From Isoetes taiwanensis (taxonomy: Eukaryota > Streptophyta > Lycopodiopsida > Isoetales > Isoetaceae), in NCBI GenBank assembly GCA_021234155.1, contig JAJEKV010000074.1, forward strand, positions 3,474,040 to 3,538,039: 64,000 nucleotides of DNA, given 5' to 3'. Below the pieces are notes generated by a model. The model was not told the DNA's origin and made no database searches. It was given only the letters and a program-made list of their open reading frames with translations. How positions within the stretch are numbered: position 1 is the first letter of the stretch; each line of letters begins with the position of its first letter. A program made the translations under genes and the position numbers. Below are positions 20,280 through 31,096 of this stretch, piece by piece.

Positions 20280-20861
20280 CTATGGTGAAGCACAAAGTGG
20301 AAACAAGGGTAGCAGCCGAGGCTGCCGGCCTACTACCTTAAATTTAGAATCTATTAAATAAGATCTGTGTTGATCTTCACTTCCCTTGCTTGAACATGCC
20401 TCACATGACACTGCCAAATCCTTTTGTAACCTTTTTGCGTCCAACTTCTCCGAAATGCACTCCTTCAACTTACAAATATCATGGCAGCTATCTTTCCTTT
20501 TAGTGCCACAATTTGCTGCACTTGTTGGGCCATCTTTTGTTAGCTCTTCTTGTAACCATGGCTTGTTTTTGTTAACCCTATTATCACCTTGAGAAGATGC
20601 CCTGCCTGTAAGCTTCTGCACAAGAAATCTGAAACTAGAGACGTCTGCTTGCACAAAGGTTGTAGAAGGAATATGAATAGGCACTGAACTATCAACAGTG
20701 GAAGAAATCTTCCTTCTTTTCGAAGAATTAGCTACAAAAGACTTCTTTGGCTTGTCTTTTTCTTGTCGGATCTGCAACGAAAGGGGATCAACATTAGCCA
20801 ATCCAAGAACCTCTATAACAGCGTAATTTCGGTCCTCTGCACAATCCATATGATAGCACAT
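20280..20861 (-). CDS. VQ-motif-containing protein, 193 aa
   Basis: A single open frame from ATG 20861 to the stop at 20280. Residues 77-86 are FRFLVQKLTG, a perfect FxxxVQxLTG signature. VQ proteins are plant nuclear cofactors that bind WRKY transcription factors and adjust defence, growth and stress responses; some are MAP-kinase substrates. A basic stretch KPKKSFVANSSKRRKI (about 38-52) is a likely nuclear localisation signal. The C-terminal half is polar, and the protein ends PRLLPLFPLCASP. A second in-frame ATG (MDCAED) four codons on is an alternative start. Upstream lie a leader intron and a TATA box, so the gene looks intact. Which VQ subgroup it belongs to cannot be said. Confidence 0.8.
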   Translation of the reverse strand: MCYHMDCAEDRNYAVIEVLGLANVDPLSLQIRQEKDKPKKSFVANSSKRRKISSTVDSSVPIHIPSTTFVQADVSSFRFLVQKLTGRASSQGDNRVNKNKPWLQEELTKDGPTSAANCGTKRKDSCHDICKLKECISEKLDAKRLQKDLAVSCEACSSKGSEDQHRSYLIDSKFKVVGRQPRLLPLFPLCASP

Positions 20862-20879
20862 ACGTAAAGATCCTCCAAT

Positions 20880-20963
20880 CTGCGAGATTATATTAAAGAA
20901 GAACCAAAAAGCTCCAGATTAAGCAAGATTCCACAAAGAAGATAAAGCAAAAGAAGGACTTAC
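20880..20963 (-). other. 5'-leader intron of the VQ gene
   Basis: Donor TCAAT|GTAAGT at 20963 (perfect GTAAGT) and acceptor AATCTCGCAG|ATTGG at 20880, 84 bp, AT-rich between. The upstream exon has no ATG in frame with the VQ ORF after its last stop, so the intron lies in the 5' untranslated leader, a feature often linked to expression strength in plants. Confidence 0.6.
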
Positions 20964-21135
20964 ATTGATGATCCGGCAATGAAAAATTGGCGAAAGAAAG
21001 CGAGATCGGATTTGAAGGAATAAGTCCGACGACAAGTAAGGTAGGAAAGAACGCAAAAAGTCGGCTATGGCGCTCGCAAGCCCGTCGTCACAAAATGTAC
21101 TCTATCCACGACTTTCCCACGCATTTTAATTATCC

Positions 21136-21143
21136 CTTTTATA
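21136..21143 (-). promoter_or_regulatory. Candidate TATA box of the VQ gene
   Basis: TATAAAAG (in GTTATAAAAGGG) on the minus strand, about 275 bp upstream of the VQ start codon and about 170 bp upstream of the leader-intron donor. A start site 25-35 bp downstream would give a plausible leader. The support is motif plus position only. Confidence 0.45.
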
Positions 21144-21189
21144 ACAGTAGACGACATGGCCACTATTATCGTTGTAAAAAGCCATAGTC

Positions 21190-23115
21190 CATAATGGGAA
21201 ATAAGGCCCACTTGCCCTAGGCCCTAGCAAGCCTGGCACCATTTTTATACAATTTATTTGCCTACCATAAGCCATTTCAAGTCCCCCATGTAGTCCATTT
21301 TAACCCATGTATTAGTCCATTTTAATATTCCTCAATTGCCCATGGATCTGGCAGTGTCACTGTGGAACTCTGTTGCTTGAAGCCTGTACTTTATAAGACC
21401 TTCAAACCTTGCACACAGTCCATATACCGCTAAACTCCTCGTCTGACTTCCCCTGTTCCCAGCCATGTTTTCAAAGACATGTTTAATCAAGTTGGTGCTT
21501 TTTTACACGATTCTCTCTTATTTAAAGTCAATGATAGCTAATCTTCATGCACGATAACAACTAACAACTTGTCTCTGATGTGTGTGTTGATTTTTTTGCT
21601 ACTTATGTTCTCCTTTCAACCACGGCATTTGATTTCTCTTGTCGCATATTCAAATCTTATTTATAGATACCATGAAAAATAGATGAATGTGATAAGGCAT
21701 GTTTAGAAAACGAGGCATTTTATATTGGTTTGGTGAGTTATCGCATACTTGAAAGAAAGCATGTACAATGTAGAAGAGTGCATAAGATATTCCTACCCTC
21801 ATTGCGGTGATTCTACTGGTGGGATTCCGACCAACAGTATCACAGAGCTGACCACATGATGTCCCACAGGATGTAATATTGTCTGGTAGTATTACAATTA
21901 GCACTAGAATCTGCAACCAGTGTATTGAATATCGTCGTGGAAGAACTACACTAGTTGCATAGGCAATTATGCAGGACCACATTAGGGTGAGACTAGTCTC
22001 TCCACACTGTGAATGTACACACTCTCATTACATAATAGTGAGGGATGAGCGCGTGAGGGTGAGGTGTTGACATAGCTTTGCATTGCACTCGATCTTTACT
22101 TAGTTTACAACACTTTTAGATACAAAAAATGTATTGCGATCGGGTGCGATAGTTTAGGGTTTGTGCCAGTCTGTAATGACCACGCTTTCTAGAGAACCGT
22201 AACAAAAAATCTAAGTTTATTATTCAGGAGGCGGGGCAGTGATGACATAGATACTAATCCTATGACGATTACACCCCCTGAATCAGTAGGTATATTTGCA
22301 ATGTCTTGACTATTCCTCCGATTAATAATTTCTTATTGTTTCTCAAATAGGATTACTTGAAGATCAGAAGGTTGTCAGTGATTTCTTATGTGGGTGGGAC
22401 CACAACTCATATAGGAAGGGCCTCAAGACTCAATATCCAAACTCCTCTAGTAGGTAATATCTAATTATAAGCTAGAGCATGGCATTGGTGCACTCTGAAG
22501 ATAAGATGGTCTAGCCCTCTTCTCTCTAGCCTACATGTGTTCTTGGGTATTTGTAGGACTCAGGTACACATACTCTCTTACACGTGATTCACCCCATTTG
22601 TAGGGGCTCATGTGTGTTTCAACAGTTGGATTCAGAAAGGATATTAGGAAGAATTTACCACAACCTTGAGAAAACTCTATAGCTTATAGTTGCAGATTAC
22701 ATTTGCTAATTTTCAATCTTAAAGATCAAGTTGTCATGCCATTGTCATATTTTTTCCCTATCCATGTTCACAAGAAAGAGAACATATCAGCGCATATTTT
22801 TTTCCCATCCAAGGGTTCCAGGGAGATTTGATATAGATGCATAAATAACGCCCACGCTAGCTTTAATCTTTGGCATAGATCCAAGCCAACACATCTCCCC
22901 CTCCCCTCCCAAAAAAAAAAGGGGAAAAAAGAAGCGATGAGGGCAGGCTTGGGTCAAAGACTTGGCTGAAGGGAGGAAAATAGCCCTTTATATTCCAGGG
23001 CCATCTTTTAGATGTGATATGGATGACATTGAAACCAGATGGCCTCTAAGCCCTATTTCTCTTGCCTTTCAAGGTTGTCATAGAATTGGAACATGTTTGC
23101 ATGCTACGTTATTAC
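21190..23115. other. Intergenic stretch, no gene seen
   Basis: No convincing gene. Frames such as the 110-codon minus frame at 21650-21982 lack motifs. It contains short direct repeats (TAGTCCATTTTAA-type around 21290-21330) and A/G-rich runs at 22910-22930. VQ promoter elements could extend into its left end. Confidence 0.5.
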
Positions 23116-23352
23116 CCGGGGGATTCACCTTTATCACATGAGCATATGCCACCTGCATGCTTAAGGTGAGAAGGAACACCCCTATATACGTATGCAAAAG
23201 TGTTGGAAAAACACCCCTTCCATGGAGAAAATACACTATAATGTCAGTAAGAGGGGGATTTAAACCTCTAGTATATGTACAAAAATATTGAGAAAAAACC
23301 CCATTTTACACACTCACTAGGTTTATACGGGTCTTCTATGTGAATCCCCCGG
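23116..23352. mobile_element. MITE-like element with perfect 13 bp terminal inverted repeats
   Basis: CCGGGGGATTCAC at 23116-23128 is matched exactly by its inverse GTGAATCCCCCGG at 23340-23352, bounding a 237 bp non-coding segment. Inside are two related sub-blocks (around 23180-23220 and 23270-23310, each with ATA-GTA ... TTG-GAAAAA-C-CCC). A small non-coding element with precise inverted termini suits a miniature inverted-repeat transposable element. The flanking ATTA-rich bases do not give a clear target duplication. Confidence 0.5.
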
Positions 23353-23643
23353 CATTATTAATGTGAGCAAACGAGACCATCTGCCATATCCTGCTTATTT
23401 AAAGTTTCTAACACATTAGCACCTTTTTTCATTGTAAAAAGCTTGCAGTAGATATCGGCCAAGGTCGTTGGTTGTGACCATTTTCTTGATACCACGTGAT
23501 GATTCATAATTAAAAAGACTACGAAACTTGTTAGAAAATAGTGATTTTTAGTGTTGTTGGTGTTATGTCTAAGTTAATGTTATCATCATTTGATCTTTGC
23601 ATCAGGGTGGTTTCGTCATCAAGAAGATTTTTGATAAGAGAGG

Positions 23644-23748
23644 GATAACACCCTGGAACGAGGTTGTTATGCCCTATTATAACAAACGTGCGCCGGAGGC
23701 CTGAATTTGTTATAGTAGGGCATAACACCCGAGTTCTAGAGTGTTATC
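23644..23748. repeat. Long foldback (inverted repeat), ~105 bp hairpin
   Basis: Left arm 23644-23686 and right arm 23706-23748 pair over about 43 bp with about six mismatches. The inner 21 bp (GTTATGCCCTATTATAACAAA against its inverse) differ at one position. The loop is 19 nt and GC-rich. It looks like a foldback transposon end or the stem of an RNA hairpin. GTGTTAT/GGTAACACC-type words recur nearby (23559, 23891), so it may be part of a larger element. Confidence 0.65.
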
Positions 23749-23749
23749 T

Positions 23750-25470
23750 GCCTTAACAACCTGGGCCCGAGAGCTTTATGGTGGTTTTGTAGTGGTTTTT
23801 ATGGTGGTTTTCATAATAATCTAGGTGTTTATAGCCAGTTGGCATAACAAACTAGGTGTTTATGCACCTTTTAATGTGTTTACTGGTGGGTGGGTAACAC
23901 CACTTCAACCAACGGCTGAGATATGATCTCAGCATTAAAACTTGAGGGCCAGGTTGGGCTTTTGCCACATGACTATTCTTACATCAGGAGAATTTTACAT
24001 AGGGAGGGGAGTTTTGCCTCATGGCAATACCTCACCAGCAAATCCAGAGCACAAATGCAGTACCAGGACACAAAGTGAGCAGCTCGGCCTCATCCTCATC
24101 TCCAACCAGGATATAGGAGTGTCTCCATCTGCGACATTCCCATTTGCAACCATATATGGCAAAATGGAGCCAATACCACCTTAATCTTCGAGACCCTTCC
24201 TATTGGAATGCACAACTTATTCAGATCCGATGGCTTGAGCATTTTGCTCCATTTTGAGCAGGTAGTCCGCAACCACCCACCCCACCCAACACAAACTTAT
24301 GCACTAATGTTGGAACCCAAACCTTTGATCAGGCCTGCACATATGCCGTGTCGAAACAGAGGAGCAGGTGCAGACAGAGACCATGGGGCAAATGGAAGAC
24401 CGGTGCCGTCTCAGTTATACCAGAGTCCTCATAGGTAGGAGACTGATCATATTGACATTCAAGCTACAGGATTAGCTCGACTAGAGCCAGACAAAAGAGT
24501 AGCACACTTCTTCACAAATAGTATGCACATCCAGATGCCCAGCATTGTCACAGCCTGCAGAATTGGGCACAGAGGCCAGAATGGCCTCTTCATATTGTCA
24601 TCCAGTTAAACATAGACTGTATGTCCTTTATCACCGAAGCCACCTAAAAAAACACCAACTTCTATTCAGGAGGACTCTCCTGACACGGATGATTTGGCGA
24701 CATGTGGAAGTGCGTAAAGTGCAAGAGGCTAGGGCTAAAAGAAGTGGGCAGTCTATAGGGGAGGCACGGCTATTCGCAAACATTGGCCCGAGAATCCTTG
24801 CTTTGGTTATCTTTAGTGCCTCCTATTATGGATGTGATGTTTTTTATTTTTCGATTATTATGTTTGGTGACGGGGATTATTCCAACCAATATGTTGTCTG
24901 CAGTTTTCTCATCAAAAGTTTCTTGGATTGCCTCCACTCAAGGGACAATTCATTAGAATCGAATTGAATTGAGGGCTAGTTTTGGTAACTTGGAGCATAT
25001 TTTGTGCATATCTGAACACTAAAGACCAAACTTTGTGGGTTTTTTTTTTTTTGGCATCAAAATTTAAGATCAAATAGAGAGAGAAAAAATAGAGACAGAG
25101 AAACAATATCGAAAATATGGAAAGAGAAGAGATAGAAAATAAACCATGTATCTCTTCATGGATTGTTGGTTTCAACAACTAAGTACTTGAGAAATCTTTA
25201 ACTTAGTGGCACCTCTTAACTAAAAGTGAGAAATGAACAGTTATCTCTAATCTAACAAAGCCTCTTAACTACTAGTGCGAAGCTCCAGTTCATTGTAAAT
25301 GTTAGGTTAAGTTGATTTTATGAATTTAACCTAAGGGATCTCTAACAAGTCTAATGGGAATGTATATCTTCGTCATCCGTTAAGTTAGCCTTAACTTAAC
25401 GACCTTAATGGAAAAGGATAATCTCTTTTTGGTTAAGTTAGGAGATAATCAACTGGTTAAATCAACTTAA
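23750..25470. other. Coding-poor stretch with a 140-codon frame and TTAAGTTA-rich end
   Basis: A plus frame at 24545-24967 (LLTRMIWRHVEVRKVQEARA...) and frames at 23942-24438 (Pro/His-rich) have no recognisable domain. The moderately GC-rich 24000-24800 part may be an old retroelement segment. From 25195 to 25480 the words TTAAGTTA / TAACTTAA recur in both orientations at least eight times, forming several imperfect stem-loops beside the copia remnant. Confidence 0.4.
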
Positions 25471-25471
25471 C

Positions 25472-26880
25472 TTAATGGCGAGTGGGAAATCGCCCTAAAA
25501 TTATTAGAACATCCACATAGCAGAGTACTATTATTTGAGAATGCAAGGAATGAGAGTAGACACTTGGATCATTTGCACTTATATGTAAACCAAGTGTGAC
25601 GAGTACTTGATTTAGTCTGGCATACCAAGCTTTGAGGCCTGTCTTAGTCCATACAATGCTTTGAGCAGCTTGCAAACTAGATTAGAACCTTGTGCAAACC
25701 CATCAGGTTGCAAACCCATTAGAACCTTATGCATTTGTCACGTCCATCTGGTGGATATGGTAATGTTGTTGACAATCAAATGCAAGAATAGTCCTCATAG
25801 ATGTCAACTTCACAACTGGAGCAAAGCCGTCCTGTCATAGTCAATACCATATACTTGAAAATTTTCCCTAGTAACCAATCTTGCTTTGAATCTTTCAATG
25901 CTCCCGTCACTATTATTATATTTAATTTTGAATACCTATTTTGATCCAATAACTCCCCCATATATTGCCCATCCATTAATGTCCAAGTTTCAGCTTCTTG
26001 AATGGAAGCAAGCTTAGCTTCCATAGCTGCTACCTAATGAGCTTTTTCTTTGCTCTCACTGCTTCCTCATAGGAATAAGGCTCAACAGCATGATTTGTTA
26101 CTAAGAAAATATAGTTTTGCAACCATGCAGGTGCCCTCCTATTCCTTATTAACCTGACTATGATTCTCCTCTTCTGCAGCAGTTGCATGGTATTCATTGG
26201 AAGATGGTGCAACATGACATTTCCTTGCTAGATGTCCGAGCTTCTGGCATCTGTAACAAATCGTTGTCAAACCGACTTCCTATTGTTACTCTTCTTCCCC
26301 TTTTCACTTTTTCTTTTACTGAACTTTAAGGTTTCAGTGACAATCTGTGCTTTGTTTTATGCTTACCAAATTACTTCGGCTTTAGGCCTATCTAAGGCTT
26401 TATCAAAAGTGTATTCAGGCATGGCCCTCCATGTTAACAACACCACCTTCAAAGGTAGAAGATAAGCTATTCAACAGCATGCTTACCTTTTCCTCTTTAG
26501 TAATATCAACTCCAGTGGCCTGCAGTTCATCAAGCATTTCTTTCATCATACATGCATGTTCATGGAAATTGCTGCTCTCAGTCAGATAAAGACTGTATAA
26601 CTTCTTCCTCAGTGCAAGCCATTTTCGTCCAAGTTTGATGCATAATGACTCATCAGAATTTTCCAAATAGCTTGAGCAAATAATGCTCCTCTAACCAACC
26701 TTGCAGACGAGTCATCCAGGCTAGAACATATGATTCATCGTGCCGTTTAATCCTTTTCTGCAATATCGGCGGCTCATTCTTCCACAAGAACTTCATTAGC
26801 TGAAGCATTTGATCCCATGGGCCAACAACAACATCTTCATTTAGAACAACTCCCATTAGATTTAAAGTGCCCCAAAGAGT
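25472..26880 (-). pseudogene. Ty1/copia gag-pol remnant with protease and integrase deleted
   Basis: Minus strand in order: gag (UBN2-type) from ATG 26856 (MGVVLNEDVVVGPWDQ, then MLDELQATGVDITKEEKVSM in a second frame). Next is a perfect zinc knuckle, CYRCQKLGHLARKC (C-x2-C-x4-H-x4-C), at about 26220-26260. It is followed almost at once by the pre-RT text VEPYSYEEAVRAKK, then AETWTLMDGQYM, SDGSIERFKARLV, QVYGIDYDRT, LYGLRQASKLG and VLCYVDVLIIL (a YVDD-like catalytic site). Protease and integrase, roughly 1.5 kb, are missing between knuckle and RT. Numerous indels and stops make it inactive. No LTRs were found. Confidence 0.88.
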
Positions 26881-26892
26881 CTTATCCTGCTA

Positions 26893-27130
26893 TTGAAACT
26901 AAGTTGGGTGATGCTACAAAGCGAACAAATAAATAAATTGGGCCTGAATCACACTTATCGAGTCGAGAAAGGCCATCGCACCAAGTAACACTGAAATAAC
27001 CATGAAAATCAATACCATTTAACATAGCAGCAAAAGAATCTTAGTCTTGAAATGTGAAAGCTTTGAACGAAACATTGGCTACGTTGAGAAAGGCAGCTAC
27101 AACAAAGAAATTGAGGACATAGGACCTTTC
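26893..27130. repeat. Dispersed repeat, copy A (partial)
   Basis: It starts TTGAAACTAAGTTGGGTGATG and shares with copy C (from 31097) the run through ATGCTACAAAG, CAAATAAA and the GAGTCGAGAAAGGC motif, and with copy B the ACCATAAAAATCAAT block. It begins within 15 bp of the end of the copia gag, and its tail is lost after about 27130. The rest of 27130-28490 shows no gene; short frames there are featureless. Confidence 0.75.
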
Positions 27131-28489
27131 TTGCCATTGGATCGAGATTCTAGAGAGGGCGAGCATGCTTGTCTCGCATGCCATGCATGCATTGCATAAT
27201 TTCTCTGGTTGGGAGATCGCTATTTTAGGCGAGGTTCTTCATCAACGTCTCATCGGCGTTTTCTCGTCTCTCTCAGCAGTATCTTATTCTCTATTCTTTG
27301 AAACCATGTAGGGGAGGTGCTCCTCCCTGCTTAGATTGATCAATTTGGCATTTCTTTCCATGTTGTGGCATGTTCTTCCCTGGCTTTACCTCTTCTTTGG
27401 CCATAATACACAGGTGACCAACAGTTTACTAGCAACAGCCAGTTTGAAGTGGTTTTTGGCATATTTTAGGCATATTACAGCATATACTTAGAATATGCCA
27501 AAAAACCACATGAGCAAGGGTTTGCCCCCTAGGGGCAACCCAAAAATTGGTTATATAGCCAAGTTTCATGGTAGCATCATTGGTTAGAAATCTTTACTCC
27601 CGCAAAAACCTAGTGTATAGCATAATGTATCGGAAGATATCCTTGTATTAATAATTGCCTTGTGAGAAGCCATTGTCAAGCTGGTACCTACATTGTCTAC
27701 GGATGCATTGGAAAAGAATTTTTGTCTACAACTTTTGCATCTTTCAACCTTGTCTTCTGCAACAACAAGAGATTACCAGAGGATGTGCATAATAGAGAGT
27801 GCAAAATTTGTCTTTCAAAGTATTTTCTCTCTATATAATACTAAAGCCAAAATAAGAAGATAGTGTTTGTAGCCCTTGGGCGTTGATTGTGTAATTTTCA
27901 TTCTAGACCATTAAATAATAAGCGTTTTCTTATAACCTCTCTTAGACTGGGCACGCACAACTGAAGCTCATGCCAAAAATGATATTGTTAGATTAACTTA
28001 TTGCATTTCTATTAAGATTTGGTGCCAGTACATGATAGCATTATATTCCTGGTAGTATTCTTAGAGTGAAGCTATATGAATAAAGCAATGTTCTCTTTTG
28101 TGGATACGTCCCCTAAGAATCAAGCAAATCTTGTATATGTAGCCGCTTAGAGAAGCTATGCATTGGTTTTTCTGAATATGGTTTCGAGTGTGGTAAAAGC
28201 TGCAGTTTCAACAATATTCATGAGGAAAGATTTTTATTTCGATTTTGTGCTACTAATATAACACTTATGAATTTCTATTGTGAGTGCATCATGCTCTATT
28301 GAGGCCTGCAAGATGGATTGATTGTAAGGGACGTTCTACAAAAGAGCTTGGTGCAGGCAATCATTCTTCTTTAGGGCTCTATTAGCTATAACTAAGAACT
28401 TTGTGATTAGAAGCAAGATTTTAATACTTGAGGAAGGCTGCGGTTTATTCGCTATAGATGCACCCGCTTTCCTGAGATTTTTAACATAT

Positions 28490-29150
28490 GGATGAGTACA
28501 TCCTGGGCGAGTTGATAAAGGCCATCACACCAAGCAACACATAAGATAACCATAAAAATCAATATGATTTAACACACTGGCACAAGAATCTAATTTTGTT
28601 CCTTGTAAAATGGTATTAATCTAGAAATATGGAAGCTCAAATTGAAACACTAGCTAAGGATCTGGCAGCTACAACGAAGAAATTGAGGACCTAACCCCTT
28701 TCTCATCTCGAGTCGAGAAAGGCATTTATAAGTGGAAAAAATGAGGACTTAGGCACTTAGGGTCTTTCTTGACTCGTGAGTTGAGAAAGACATCTAGAAC
28801 GAAAAAACCATGGACTTAGGGGGTTTCTCGACCGACATCTAGAACCAAAAAACCATGGACTTGGGGGTTTCTCGACCAGCAGTCGAGAAAGGTCTCAGTA
28901 AGTGAAAAGCATAGGACTTGAGGCCTTTGTCCACTAGCAAGTTTAGAAAGTTCTTAGAAAGTGAAAAATAAGGGACTTGGAGCCTTTCTCGACTCGTGGG
29001 TCAAGAAGGGCAATTGGGCATCAAAACAAACAGATAATATTATCTCATGCAACTGGCACTTGCTGCAATACTACTTTGGTAGTGGCTGATGCTAGCAAAC
29101 TCAATGGATGGCATCTCCGGTGACAGCACTCTGCATTCCTGTTTGCAATA
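28490..29150. repeat. Dispersed repeat, copy B, with ~60 bp palindromic minisatellite
   Basis: Six diverged tandem units of about 55-68 bp (from about 28693 to 29010), each opening with TTTCTCGACT...AGTCGAGAAAGG, an imperfect palindrome, followed by a spacer ending in GGACTTRGGG. The array is followed by a unique tail (AAACAAACAGATA ... GGCACTTGCTGCAATACTAC ... CATCTCCGGTGACAGCACTCTGCA). The whole block matches copy C at 31097-31670. Confidence 0.88.
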
Positions 29151-29404
29151 CTGATCCTTCATCCTCTATAGGACCTCCTTCTCTGTCTACAAGACCTGTG
29201 CTACCTATCCATAACCTAGAACCTCACCTTGTTGCTCTTCAAATCCTCCTCCGTGCTCAACTTGAACAACTCACCATTCACGTACTATTAGGCTTAGAAT
29301 CTCTAGCATGTGAGCTGCATTGGACTTCCTGTGATTAAGAAGGACTGCATCACCAGCGCACACTTTCCGTCATTTATATCCAGACCTTGTGACTAATTCC
29401 CAAA

Positions 29405-31060
29405 TTATGATATTGAGGCTGCGTTTCCATTTTTTGAGCGCCCCTCTACATCAGTCTGACTTGCTGATTCAGGTCCAAAAACTGGAAGCCTGCCATGTCC
29501 TCTCCTCCATTCATCACCACTTGGATTAATTTTTTCACTGTCATTCTTCTCCCCAGTAGGATTTTTCTCTTTTCTTAACAAATTCTTGATAATCGTAGAG
29601 TGCTTTATACTCTTCAAGACATTGGATGTGAACGTCTGTGTAATGAACATTTTTTCTGTCACTCCTGAGATTTCCATGTCGAGCTCTTTGGAGATGAGAG
29701 TCCCATCCTCCTTCATCCATTCTAGGTCCTTCCAACCCAAATTCTAGGAATTAATAGGGGTCGGCCTTTTATCCATTCTCCTTGCCTTCTTCATTGAAGA
29801 AGAAGAAGAATTAAGCATAGACAACTTCTTAGTGGTGGTAAAACATGCCCTTTGGCACATCTTTTGTATAAGAGTCAGAGATTTATCATCTGAAGCAGCG
29901 TTAGAGAGGATTATCTTGGTCTATCTTGTACTTATTACCAAAACTTGTTTTAGCATTATCCCAAAAGAATAAATCCTTTTTTTTTTTTTCAGATATGGTT
30001 ACTTAAGCATACCACCAACATTATGGCGGGAGCTCAAGAACCTGTGTCTGCAATCCTTCAGTGACGAAGAAGGGAATTCTACCACTGATGGCAAGGTCCT
30101 CCGTTGAAAATCCTATGAAACAAAAGATTATTAGAAGAAGTCGAAGCTAGGACTCTGAATTAAGATCTTGCCAAGAGCCGCAGTCTTTCGCCTCTTCACA
30201 CTACCAGACGGTTGATCTTTTTCTGATCTCCCAGACCGTATATTCAATGTCGGAGTTGACATAGTAAGGCGATGGTGCTTATTCTTACTGCTCAAAGTAG
30301 CTTTAGTACTGCTCCTCCTTCGCGAGGTTTTTGTGACCCTAGAACTGCATGTATTAAATTTGAAATTAAGAATATATATACTTATTGAAAGCAAAAAAGC
30401 AGGGTAAGGTCACTGCCGTCTTTAGCTCTCTAAAATGCTAATTTGAACTCCATATTCATTGTGTGGAGCTCAGTTCGATGGGCGCAAGGGAGTTTATTAA
30501 GCGCTTACTGCTGGACCAACTATCGTCGGGCCCTAAATCCAAGTTTACGTTTGAGAAGTGCCTGAGCACATTCTAGAGAGGGTTCATTTTTTACATTTTG
30601 CTTCAGCTTGGTGTTGATGTAAGGTAGGCATAGTCCTTTCAGTTCCTTCATGTCCTCATCATCAAGGGAGTCCTTTACCTTATAGTATTCAAAATCCTGG
30701 CCCTCATTCAAATGGTTAATCCTGGCCCTTATTGCATAATTCTATGATGCCCTCATTCATTGCAATTTTGGATCTGGCCTTATTGGCAACACTCTATTAC
30801 TGTCTTTAAACATATCCCTCTACCACAAGCCCCAGATCTCTGTCCATTTTGTCCAAATTTCATCACTGTACAAAGTATCGATCGTATTGGTCTGATAAGA
30901 ACTCCCTGGTTTTTCTTGATGGTTTTCTTTTATTTTCATCTTCATCATCTGCGTCATCATTTTCTATAAGGATATATTTGCACGACTTCTTGAAAAACTT
31001 CCATTTGTCTGAAGGAGTTCTGTTTCTCTTAGGGTTCCCAATGTCTTTCATTGTTGTCAA
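29405..31060 (-). pseudogene. Coding-like exons of an unrecognised gene between repeat copies B and C
   Basis: Minus-strand pieces in order: 31060-30863 with WKFFKKSCKYILIENDD and an acidic/basic linker; 30711-30520 with EGQDFEYYKVKDSLDDEDMK, GLCLPYINTKLKQNVKNEPS and CAQALLKRKLGFRAR; 30394-30131, basic and Ser-rich (SVKRRKTAALGKILIQSPS); 29740-29405 with WMKEDGTLISKELDMEISGV. These read like a nuclear protein with acidic and basic stretches, but splice sites were not resolved and stops follow each piece. A ~25 bp duplication (AATGAGGGC / AATAAGGGC ... CCAGGATT) lies at 30695-30760. Could be a decayed or a multi-exon gene. Confidence 0.35.
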
Positions 31061-31096
31061 GCATATATCATCTGGGTAAGATACGGGCTGTAAACA

